NCBI GenBank assembly: GCA_005789375.1
Contig: SXXZ01000068.1
Coordinates: 1-6,919 of the forward strand
Reading direction: 5' to 3'
DNA from: Verrucomicrobiales bacterium
GTDB taxonomy: Bacteria > Verrucomicrobiota > Verrucomicrobiae > Limisphaerales > UBA9464
Length of the DNA: 6,919 bases
The position numbers and the translations under genes were made by a program. Below, piece after piece: positions 1 through 5,964 of this stretch (positions are counted from its first letter, which is position 1; the number at the start of each line of letters is the position of its first letter). A model generated the notes under the pieces. That model ran no database searches and was not told the origin of the DNA. It saw only the letters and a list, made by a program, of their open reading frames with translations.

Positions 1-900
1 CAATCGCTCCTGACCGACTTGCAGCGGCAGAAGCTCGATCAGCTCTGGGAATTATGCATTTCCATCCGCCACGCGTTGGCCGGTCGGATCCGGGTCACGT
101 TCTACCGGCGCAACGGGGTCACTGAGCTGAGTTGCCGGTTCTGCGGAAAACTCTTTCCGACTCGCGAGGAGCTGGGCTTGCCTCCACGCATCGATGAGTT
201 GGCTCGTAAGACCAACGGGTTAATCCTGATCACTGGCCCCACCGGAGCGGGCAAGACCACGACCATGAACTACATGGTCGACCTCATCAATGGGGAGCGG
301 CGCTGCAAGATCCTGACCATTGAAGATCCCATCGAACGAGTTCATGAAAACCGTCGGGCCATCGTGGTGCAGCAGGAGGTGCTGACCGATGTGCGGTCCT
401 TTAACCATGCGCTCATCCACGCCCTGAGGCAGGATCCCGACATTATTTGCATCGGCGAGATGCGCGACCATGAGACGATCCAGACCGCGCTCACCGCAGC
501 GGAAACCGGGCATCTGGTGCTGGCCACGCTCCATGCTCCCAGCGCGATGCATGCGCTGGAGCGGATCGTCGGGATCTTCGAGGGGAGCGCTCAGAAACAG
601 GTTGTGCTGCAGTTGGCCAATTCTCTTCAGGGCGTCATCGCCCAGGATTTGATGCCTGCCATCGATCGGACTCGCCGAGTCCTCGCCTACGAACTCTTGA
701 TGATGACTGCGGCCGCTCGGTCGGTGATTCGCGAGAATCAATTGCATCAACTTTACACGATTATGCAGTTGGGCGGCCGGGATGGTTCGGTGCTGATGGA
801 CAACTGTCTCTACGACCTCTACTCGAAGTGTCTGATTTCTTATGATGCCGCGATTTCCCGGGCCCGAGACCCCGATCGTTTCAAGCCGAACAGGGACTGA
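1..900 (+). CDS. pilT: PilT-family type IV pilus twitching ATPase, 5' partial
   Basis: This is a hexameric AAA-type secretion ATPase of the PilT/PilU group, which in the family drives pilus retraction at the inner-membrane base of type IV pili. The frame is open to base 1, so the N-terminal part (start of the PAS-like domain) lies outside the window; the TTG at 19 is internal. About 299 residues are visible. Counting from the TTG codon, Walker A is GPTGAGKT (73-80), the Asp box IEDPIE (101-106), Walker B DPDIICIGEMRD (139-150) and the His box TGHLVLATLH (163-172). A segment AARSVIRENQLHQL (232-245) matches the PilT C-terminal AIRNLIRE signature, which argues for PilT rather than PilB or GspE. 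Oddities: the usual NQREVG after the Asp box reads VQQEVL, and the linker before LGLP carries a CxxC (CRFC). It may therefore be a divergent PilT paralogue. The family is certain; the exact role is inferred. Confidence 0.9.
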   Translation, partial: QSLLTDLQRQKLDQLWELCISIRHALAGRIRVTFYRRNGVTELSCRFCGKLFPTREELGLPPRIDELARKTNGLILITGPTGAGKTTTMNYMVDLINGERRCKILTIEDPIERVHENRRAIVVQQEVLTDVRSFNHALIHALRQDPDIICIGEMRDHETIQTALTAAETGHLVLATLHAPSAMHALERIVGIFEGSAQKQVVLQLANSLQGVIAQDLMPAIDRTRRVLAYELLMMTAAARSVIRENQLHQLYTIMQLGGRDGSVLMDNCLYDLYSKCLISYDAAISRARDPDRFKPNRD

Positions 901-1124
901 ATCCCGGTGCCGCAATGGCGGCGGCCTGAGGCAAGATTGTTGTGGGGTAGGGCAGGGGAAAAACAGGGCAATTTCTCCGAAGGTGCTGAGGTGGGCAGTG
1001 ACAGCTCGGAGATCCACCCCCTTTTCGGAGAGGTCGGCTGAAGTCGGTTGCGGATTGGCGGGTTGGCTGCCTTTTCCCCCTTTACGCCAATGGGGCGGTG
1101 GCTAATATTCGTTTTCTGCTTCGC
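901..1124. other. Intergenic leader between pilT and tpiA, possible folded RNA
   Basis: There is no convincing gene in these 224 bases. A short GC hairpin (GCCGC 909-913 with GCGGC 918-922) lies just after the pilT stop but lacks a T tract. A longer inverted repeat pairs TCTCCGA (974-980) with TCGGAGA (1006-1012), extended inside by GCTG (985-988) and CAGC (1002-1005). A second TCGGAGA at 1025-1031 could pair with the same left arm, so two exclusive folds are possible. Function is unknown; the structures were found by eye without energy calculation. Confidence 0.35.
1081..1108 (+). promoter_or_regulatory. Weak sigma70-like promoter candidate for tpiA
   Basis: TTTACG (1081-1086) matches TTGACA at four of six positions and TAATAT (1103-1108) matches TATAAT at four of six, with a 16-nt spacer. 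Transcription would start near 1115, giving a very short leader before the ATG at 1125. Matches this weak occur by chance, so this is only a candidate. Confidence 0.2.
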
Positions 1125-1889
1125 ATGGATAAAGAGCGCAAATTAATCGTTGCTGGTAACTGGAAGAGCAACAAAACGAACTCCGAGGCCGTGGCCTTGG
1201 TCATGGACCTGATTCGCGAGCTGGCCGCGGTGAAGGAAGTGGATGTGGTGGTTTGCCCCGCATTCACGGCCCTTTCCGACGTCTCCAAGCTCGTGTTGGG
1301 TTCGAATATCCGTCTGGGTGCTCAGAACCTCAGCGACTCAGGATACGGCGCCTTCACCGGTGAGATCGCCCCGGGCATGCTCCGTGAGTTGTCGGTGCGC
1401 TATGTGATTTTAGGTCACAGCGAACGCCGTCAGTTCCAAAAAGAGTCCGACGCCCTAGTCGCCAAGAAGGCCGCCAATGCCCACGCAAACAACCTGATCC
1501 CGATCGTTTGCGTTGGCGAAACGCTCGCCGAGCGCGAGGCGAACATCACCGAGCAAGTGGTCGAGACTCAGCTCCGCGGCAGCCTGGCAGGTCTTACGGC
1601 CGAGCAGGTGGAATTGACAGTGCTGGCCTACGAGCCGGTTTGGGCCATTGGTACCGGCAAGACGGCCTCCAGCGCTCAGGCCCAAGAAGTTCACGCATTC
1701 ATTCGCAAGGTGCTCGTCTCGATGCACGGTGAGGCCATTGCCCGCCGCGTCCGCATCCAGTACGGCGGCAGCGTGAAGGGCTCCAATGCCCGCGAACTGC
1801 TCCAGCAACCCGATATCGACGGCGCGCTGGTCGGTGGTGCTTCTTTGGAATCCAAGGGTTTCGTGGAAATCATCAAAAACTCGATCTGA
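1125..1889 (+). CDS. tpiA: Triosephosphate isomerase
   Basis: This cytosolic enzyme interconverts dihydroxyacetone phosphate and glyceraldehyde 3-phosphate in glycolysis and gluconeogenesis. The 254-residue product matches the usual bacterial length of about 250. Catalytic residues are all visible: Asn12 and Lys14 in AGNWKSNK, the electrophile His98 in ILGHSERR, and the base Glu170 in AYEPVWAIGTGKT, whose tail forms the flexible lid loop 6. The phosphate-gripping YGGS (213-216) and GALVGG (233-238) segments are also present. I chose the ATG at 1125 because it places the first strand a few residues in, as in the family; an in-frame GTG at 1098 would add nine residues with no homology expected. 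No Shine-Dalgarno sequence is seen before either start. The residue after the catalytic Lys is Ser where Met or Leu is common. secG follows after 43 nt, so the two are probably cotranscribed. Confidence 0.97.
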   Translation: MDKERKLIVAGNWKSNKTNSEAVALVMDLIRELAAVKEVDVVVCPAFTALSDVSKLVLGSNIRLGAQNLSDSGYGAFTGEIAPGMLRELSVRYVILGHSERRQFQKESDALVAKKAANAHANNLIPIVCVGETLAEREANITEQVVETQLRGSLAGLTAEQVELTVLAYEPVWAIGTGKTASSAQAQEVHAFIRKVLVSMHGEAIARRVRIQYGGSVKGSNARELLQQPDIDGALVGGASLESKGFVEIIKNSI

Positions 1890-1932
1890 GTCTTTTCTCC
1901 GACTTCAACTCCTCCCCCAACTTTTTAATATC

Positions 1933-2346
1933 ATGGGTATTCTGATTGGTCTTTTAAGTTTTCTCCTCGTACTGGTGTGCCTCCTTCTGGGTCTGCTGGT
2001 TCTGATCCAGCTTCCTAAGAAAGAGGCTGGCATGGGCATGGCGTTCGGTTCCGGCGCAGTGGATACCCTGTTGGGTGCCGGCGCAGGCAGCGCGCTGACC
2101 AGCATCACCAAGTGGACCGGTGGCATTTTTCTCGGCCTGTGCATTCTCTTGGCTTGGTTGGGTAACATAAAGAACAGCTCTGGTTCCGCGGCTAAAGCGG
2201 TGCGCGAGGCGGTCAGCCGCTCCGAAGCAGCAGCTCCTTCTTCTGCAGCCAACGCTCTCATTTCTCTGACCAACGCGGCCCCGAAGGCCCCTGCTGCTGC
2301 TCCTGCTCCTGTTGCTGCCCCTGTTGCTGCCCCTGTTGCAAAGTGA
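1933..2346 (+). CDS. secG: Preprotein translocase subunit SecG with Ala/Pro-rich tail
   Basis: SecG is a small inner-membrane partner of SecY and SecE that assists SecA-driven protein export. The 137-residue product has two hydrophobic segments (about 3-26 and 62-77) joined by a Gly-rich cytoplasmic loop. That loop carries the family pattern: a Gln after the first helix (LIQLPKKEAGMGMAFGSG, 24-41), then LLGAGAGSALTSITKWTG. Residues from about 80 onward form a hydrophilic, then Ala/Pro-rich, low-complexity tail ending in PVAAPVAAPVAK. The tail makes the protein longer than a minimal SecG but similar tails are known in the family. The ATG at 1933 starts directly at the first membrane helix; upstream in-frame codons overlap tpiA and look non-coding. 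No Shine-Dalgarno is visible (the leader is pyrimidine-rich), so translation may depend on other signals. It is probably cotranscribed with tpiA and ends at the terminator just downstream. Confidence 0.92.
   Translation: MGILIGLLSFLLVLVCLLLGLLVLIQLPKKEAGMGMAFGSGAVDTLLGAGAGSALTSITKWTGGIFLGLCILLAWLGNIKNSSGSAAKAVREAVSRSEAAAPSSAANALISLTNAAPKAPAAAPAPVAAPVAAPVAK
2308..2340 (+). repeat. 12-bp tandem repeat in the secG 3' end
   Basis: The unit CCTGTTGCTGCC occurs at 2308-2319 and 2320-2331, followed by a partial copy CCTGTTGCA at 2332-2340. It encodes PVAA-PVAA-PVA in the SecG tail. Because the unit is a multiple of three, copy number could change by slippage without shifting frame. It is preceded by a related CTGCTGCTGCTCCTGCT stretch. 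Confidence 0.85.
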
Positions 2347-2360
2347 TCCACAGTCTGGTT

Positions 2361-2401
2361 CAACAAAACGCCCTCGTCCGCAAGACGGGGGTTTTTTGTT
2401 G
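2361..2401 (+). terminator. Rho-independent terminator after secG
   Basis: CCCTCGTC (2371-2378) pairs with GACGGGGG (2384-2391) with one G-U pair and a CGCAA loop, followed by six T (2392-2397). The flanks extend the symmetry: CAACAAAA (2361-2368) is complementary to TTTTGTTG (2394-2401), apart from a two-base mismatch between the stem blocks. The A-rich left flank means it could also work on the other strand. It starts 15 nt after the secG stop codon and should end the tpiA-secG transcript. Confidence 0.88.
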
Positions 2402-2432
2402 CCTGCATTGGTGGGCCGGGCTGTTTGAATCC

Positions 2433-4031
2433 TTGAGGCCCGGGCTCTCAGTTCGCGCGCTCGGCGTGGTTTTGAGTGTGTGTGCGTGGGTTCTCACGGG
2501 TTGCTCGCCGTTGGAACGGGCCGATCTAGTACTACACAACGGTCCGGAGCCAGAGACCATCGATCCGCAAATCCTAACGGGTCAGGCTGATGGGCGTATC
2601 GCCTCGGCGCTGTTCGAAGGTTTGACCCGGTTTAATCCGACCAATGGCATGGCGATGCCGGGGTTGGCCTCGCATTGGGATATCTCTGCCGATGGACTCA
2701 CCTACACGTTTTTCCTGCGCCCAGAGGCCCGCTGGTCCACTGGCGAGCCGATGGAAGCCGAGGAGGTGGTGTGGTCGTGGCAGCGGGCCGTCACTCCGGC
2801 CACGGCGGCCGATTATGCCAGCCAGTTCTTCTGTGTCCAAAACGGACGGGCCATCGTGAATGGCGAACTTCGTGACGCGTCCCGGTTGGGAGCCGAGGCG
2901 CTCGATGCCCATACGGTCCGCGTGCATCTCGAGAATCCCACGCCCTACTTTCTGGAGTTGGCGGCTTCCCGGGTGTTTTCTCCCATCCCCCGCCGAGCGG
3001 TGGAACGTTTGGGAGATCAATGGATCCGGGCCGAACCCTTGCCTTGCAGTGGTCCCTATCAGCTCTTGAGTTGGAGAGTGAACGATCGGTTTCGTTTGCG
3101 TCGGAATCCCCAGTATTGGGATGCCGCCCAGGTGACGGCCGAACGCATCGACATCCTCTGTGGAGATAATCCGTCCACAGCGCTCAATTTGTTTCTCAAT
3201 GGCGAAGTAGACCTCATTTCTGACCGGAAGATTATCCCCGGCGAGCTGGGGCCGGAGTTGGCCGCTCGCCCTGACTTCCACCGCTTCGATTACTTGGGTC
3301 AGGACTTCATTCGCTTCAACACGACGCGCAAACCCTTTCAGGATGCCCGTGTTCGCCGCGCCGTGGCCATGGCCTTGGATCGGTCCCGGATCACCGCCCG
3401 CATCACCCGGATGGGCGAGCGGCCCAGTGCCGCGGTGACGCCAGCCGGAACCGGAGGCTACCACCCTCCGGCGGGGCTTTCCTACGACCCTGCGACCGCA
3501 CGACGTCTCCTGGCCGAGGCTGGGTATCCAGAAGGGCGGGGGTTTCCAGCCATTGAATACACCTTCAATGTCGGGTCTAGGATCTACGAGCAGACCGGCG
3601 TGGAGATCCAATCCATGCTCCGGGAACACCTGGGGATCCGGGTCGAGTTGCGTCCGCTGGAGTGGAAGACCTACCTCGCCGAAATGTCGGCGCTGAACTA
3701 CGACTTCATCCGCGGATCTTGGGTCGGCGATTACGATGATCCGATGACCTTCCTGGACTGCTTCCTCTCCGACAGCGGCAACAACCGGACAGGATGGAAA
3801 GATGTTCGTTACGATCGACTGCTCCAGGCGGCAGCGGCGGAGGCCGATCCCCAGCGTCGACTCGGGATCCTTCGGGAGGCTGAGACCCTTCTCGTGGTAG
3901 AGGCCGTGCCGGTGACCGGCCTCTACAGCCATGTAGGACTTTATGCGGCCGATCCCCGGAAAGTTGCTGGAATTTGGCCCAATCGGATGGATGAGCACCC
4001 ATTCTTTTCCATGAGGAGGATCCGCCCATGA
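2433..4031 (+). CDS. oppA: Peptide ABC transporter substrate-binding lipoprotein, OppA-like
   Basis: This is an SBP_bac_5 family protein that binds peptides outside the inner membrane and hands them to an ABC importer. From the TTG at 2433 it has 532 residues, typical for OppA. The N-terminus is a lipoprotein signal: basic Arg2 and Arg8, a hydrophobic core, and the lipobox LTGC with acceptor Cys24. Family segments include ALFEGLTRFN (60-69), WSWQRAV (114-120), SGPYQL (206-211), PFQDARVRRAVAMALDR (301-317), LLAEAGYP (359-366) and EWKTYL (410-415). SWVGDYDDP around Trp430 and Asp433 aligns with the GWCADYNEP stretch of enteric OppA, whose Asp419 binds the peptide amino group, so a peptide ligand is favoured. 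The GTG at 2343 would put 30 extra residues before the signal and lies in the terminator; TTG 2433 fits best, though no Shine-Dalgarno precedes it. The stop overlaps the oppB start (ATGA). Confidence 0.9.
   Translation: MRPGLSVRALGVVLSVCAWVLTGCSPLERADLVLHNGPEPETIDPQILTGQADGRIASALFEGLTRFNPTNGMAMPGLASHWDISADGLTYTFFLRPEARWSTGEPMEAEEVVWSWQRAVTPATAADYASQFFCVQNGRAIVNGELRDASRLGAEALDAHTVRVHLENPTPYFLELAASRVFSPIPRRAVERLGDQWIRAEPLPCSGPYQLLSWRVNDRFRLRRNPQYWDAAQVTAERIDILCGDNPSTALNLFLNGEVDLISDRKIIPGELGPELAARPDFHRFDYLGQDFIRFNTTRKPFQDARVRRAVAMALDRSRITARITRMGERPSAAVTPAGTGGYHPPAGLSYDPATARRLLAEAGYPEGRGFPAIEYTFNVGSRIYEQTGVEIQSMLREHLGIRVELRPLEWKTYLAEMSALNYDFIRGSWVGDYDDPMTFLDCFLSDSGNNRTGWKDVRYDRLLQAAAAEADPQRRLGILREAETLLVVEAVPVTGLYSHVGLYAADPRKVAGIWPNRMDEHPFFSMRRIRP
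4014..4019 (+). promoter_or_regulatory. Strong Shine-Dalgarno for oppB
   Basis: A perfect AGGAGG sits 8 nt before the ATG at 4028, inside the last codons of oppA. It is the only strong ribosome binding site I see in this window and it fixes the oppB start. Confidence 0.85.
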
Positions 4032-4942
4032 GACCTTGGATGGCACGAGTGGCCTTAATTCCTGTCCTGCTCTGGGTGGTGGCGACGCTGAGTTTTTTTC
4101 TGCTTCGGGCGGTCCCGGGCGGCCCCTTCGATCGGGAACGCGCCCCGGCTTCTCGCGAGGTCGAGGCGGCCCTTAAGGCACGCTATCACTGGGATGAACC
4201 CCTCTGGCGACAATATGGGCGATATTTGGGCAATGTGATGCACGGAGACCTCGGGCCCTCGCTCAAGTACCGCAACCATTCTGTGAACGACCTACTGGGT
4301 CAGACGGTGCCGGTATCCTTGGCGCTGGGAGGTATGGCCTTTGGTGTGGCCATCGGATTGGGAATTCCATTGGGAGTTCTGGCGGCCTTGAAGCGGGGCG
4401 GTTGGGCAGATTACGCCGCAGCGGGACTAACTCTGGTGGGGGTTTGCGTGCCCGTGTTCGTACTTGGGCCTCTTTTGGTGTTGGTCCTTGGACTGTGGCT
4501 CGAGTGGTTTCCCGTGGCGCTGTGGGGGTCGTGGCAAAACGCGGTCCTGCCCACACTCACCTTGGGCCTCTACTTTGCCGCTCGCGTGGCGCGATGGATG
4601 CGCGAGGGGATGATCGAAGTTCTCCGGAGTCCTCATGTGCAAACCGCTCGTGCCAAAGGGCTGAGTGAGACGGCGGTGATTCTGCGGCATGTTGTGCCTG
4701 TCGCTCTGGTGCCGGTGATTTCGTACACCGGGCCGATGCTGGCTGATTTGCTCACGGGTTCCTTTGTCGTGGAGAATGTTTTCCAGATCCCGGGAACGGG
4801 AGCTTTCTTCATCAACAGCTTCTTCAGCCGGGACTACACCATGATGATGGGCATGGTGCTGTTTTATTCCTTGCTGCTCCAGGTGCTGAACCTTTTTTCG
4901 GATCTCCTGCTGCGGTGGGTGGATCCTCGGGTTGGGTCATGA
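4028..4942 (+). CDS. oppB: Peptide ABC transporter permease, OppB-like
   Basis: OppB is one of the two inner-membrane subunits forming the channel of an oligopeptide importer. The 304-residue product has the family length. Six hydrophobic segments are visible, roughly 8-28, 98-120, 132-155, 172-188, 226-247 and 274-293. Characteristic stretches include FFLLRAVPGGPFDRER (23-38), YHWDEPLWRQYGRYL (53-67), HGDLGPSLKYRNHSVNDL (72-89), and PGTG (255-258) with a C-terminal VDPR. The cytoplasmic EAA loop that docks on the ATPase is at about 204-224 (TARAKGLSETAVILRHVVP). The similarity to enteric OppB runs the full length, including the SVNDL and GPS-KY details, which favours oligopeptide over dipeptide or nickel permeases. 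Its start overlaps the oppA stop and its stop overlaps the oppC start, suggesting coupled translation. Confidence 0.94.
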   Translation: MRPWMARVALIPVLLWVVATLSFFLLRAVPGGPFDRERAPASREVEAALKARYHWDEPLWRQYGRYLGNVMHGDLGPSLKYRNHSVNDLLGQTVPVSLALGGMAFGVAIGLGIPLGVLAALKRGGWADYAAAGLTLVGVCVPVFVLGPLLVLVLGLWLEWFPVALWGSWQNAVLPTLTLGLYFAARVARWMREGMIEVLRSPHVQTARAKGLSETAVILRHVVPVALVPVISYTGPMLADLLTGSFVVENVFQIPGTGAFFINSFFSRDYTMMMGMVLFYSLLLQVLNLFSDLLLRWVDPRVGS

Positions 4943-5856
4943 ACACCCTCTCTTCCAGTCCGGGCCGCCTGGCCTTGCGACGCTTCCTCCGCAACCGGAC
5001 GGCGGTGAGCAGCGTTGTCTTCCTGCTGTTGGCCACCGTGGTGTCGGTGTTTGGACCCTGGGTGATGGCTATCGATCCGAATCAGGGGAGCGAGTCCCCC
5101 TTCGTGTCGCCCGGAGCCTTGCATTGGATGGGCACCGACATTCATGGTCGGGACCTGTTTTCCCGAGTGCTCGTGGGAACTCGCATTTCGCTCCTCGTCG
5201 GTGCGGTTGGAGCCGGGGTTAGCGTGTTGATTGGAGTGACCTGGGGGCTGGTTTCCGGATGGCGAGGCGGGCGCACGGATGCCTGGATGATGCGCTTTGT
5301 CGACGTGCTCTACGCCCTGCCCACGGTGGTCTGGGTGATGCTGACCCTCACGCTCTTCGAGACTCGCTGTGTCGGATGGCTCTCGGAGCGGTGGCCTGCG
5401 TCGATTCCTGCCTTTCGATTGGCAGCGATGATGGTGTCTTTGGGTTCGGTGTCCTGGCTCACCATGGCGCGCATCGTCCGAGCTCAGGTGCTCAGTCTTC
5501 GGGAACGGCCATTCATCTTAGCCGCCCAATCCATCGGTGTGCCCCCGGTCCGACTAATGCTCCGGCACTTCCTGCCCAACCTCGCCGGGGTGGTCATCGT
5601 GTACCTCACCCTCACGGTGCCGGCCGTGGTGCTCTATGAGTCCTTTCTGAGTTTTCTCGGGCTCGGAGTGCGGCCACCCCAAGCCAGCCTTGGCACGTTG
5701 ATCGCCGATGGGGCCTCGCAGCTCAACTCGGTCCGGGTGCGCTGGTGGTTGCTGGTCTTTCCCGCTGGTCTAATGACCTTGATGTTGGCCGCTCTGAACG
5801 GGGTGGGGGAAGGCCTTCGTTCCGCCTTCGAGCCGCGGGATGGAAACGGGGATTAA
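4939..5856 (+). CDS. oppC: Peptide ABC transporter permease, OppC-like
   Basis: OppC is the second channel subunit and pairs with OppB in the inner membrane. The 305-residue product matches the family. It starts with a short basic cytoplasmic tail (LRRFLRNR, 13-20), then a first helix (about 23-43). A periplasmic segment follows with the OppC/DppC hallmark HWMGTDIHGRDLFSRVLVGTR (62-82). Further helices lie near 84-106, 120-140, 161-178, 215-237 and 268-290. The EAA loop is at about 191-213 (ILAAQSIGVPPVRLMLRHFLPN), followed by YESFLSFLGLGVRPP (233-247), also typical. I chose the ATG at 4939, which overlaps the oppB stop as ATGA; an in-frame GTG at 4915 would add eight residues and a longer overlap. 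No good Shine-Dalgarno is seen, so translation is probably coupled to oppB. No ATPase gene follows: the operon ends here. Confidence 0.93.
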   Translation: MNTLSSSPGRLALRRFLRNRTAVSSVVFLLLATVVSVFGPWVMAIDPNQGSESPFVSPGALHWMGTDIHGRDLFSRVLVGTRISLLVGAVGAGVSVLIGVTWGLVSGWRGGRTDAWMMRFVDVLYALPTVVWVMLTLTLFETRCVGWLSERWPASIPAFRLAAMMVSLGSVSWLTMARIVRAQVLSLRERPFILAAQSIGVPPVRLMLRHFLPNLAGVVIVYLTLTVPAVVLYESFLSFLGLGVRPPQASLGTLIADGASQLNSVRVRWWLLVFPAGLMTLMLAALNGVGEGLRSAFEPRDGNGD

Positions 5857-5862
5857 AATTAA

Positions 5863-5895
5863 AACAGGCCGGATCCTTGGGGGATCCGGCCTGTT
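5863..5895. terminator. Terminator hairpin between convergent oppC and aminotransferase
   Basis: AACAGGCCGGATCC (5863-5876) and GGATCCGGCCTGTT (5882-5895) form a perfect 14-bp stem with a TTGGG loop. On the minus strand the stem is followed by a T-rich run (TTTTAATTTTAATC, complement of 5851-5864), a canonical terminator for the aminotransferase gene. On the plus strand only GTTGATAC follows, so termination of oppABC is likely but weaker. It begins 6 nt after the oppC stop. Confidence 0.88.
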
Positions 5896-5921
5896 GATAC
5901 GCATTGAAATCGGTCGGGCGT

Positions 5922-5941
5922 GAACGGCGTATTTGCCGTTC
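5922..5941. other. Small inverted repeat downstream of the aminotransferase
   Basis: GAACGGC (5922-5928) and GCCGTTC (5935-5941) form a 7-bp stem with a 6-base loop. It lies in the 3' untranslated part of the minus-strand gene, between the stop codon and the main terminator. There is no T tract, so it could be an RNA-stabilising hairpin or have no function. Confidence 0.35.
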
Positions 5942-5964
5942 GAGACGGAGACGAGACTCCGGGT

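Noticed and set aside
901..950. Terminator after pilT from the GCCGC/GCGGC hairpin
   Set aside because: The stem is only 5 bp and no T tract follows, so I cannot call a terminator there.
220..1017. Antisense open frame opposite pilT, extending into the intergenic gap
   Set aside because: It overlaps a certain ATPase gene, has no recognisable domain and has a shadow-like composition.
842..1105. 87-codon plus-strand frame covering the pilT-tpiA gap
   Set aside because: It begins inside pilT in another frame and has irregular composition with no motif or ribosome binding site.
1098..1124. Upstream GTG start for tpiA
   Set aside because: It would add nine residues before the conserved first strand; most family members begin at about the position of ATG 1125. 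It would also overlap the possible promoter.
1786..1932. N-terminal extension of secG into tpiA
   Set aside because: The added 49 codons are the out-of-frame shadow of tpiA; SecG proteins start at the first membrane helix, as with ATG 1933.
2574..4046. Long antisense open frame (about 490 codons) opposite oppA
   Set aside because: It mirrors the codon structure of a clear OppA gene in GC-rich DNA, shows no family motif, and its translation is rich in Arg, Gly, Pro and His as expected of a shadow frame.
4915..4938. GTG start for oppC at 4915
   Set aside because: ATG 4939 gives the typical ATGA overlap with oppB, and the family N-terminus needs no extra residues.
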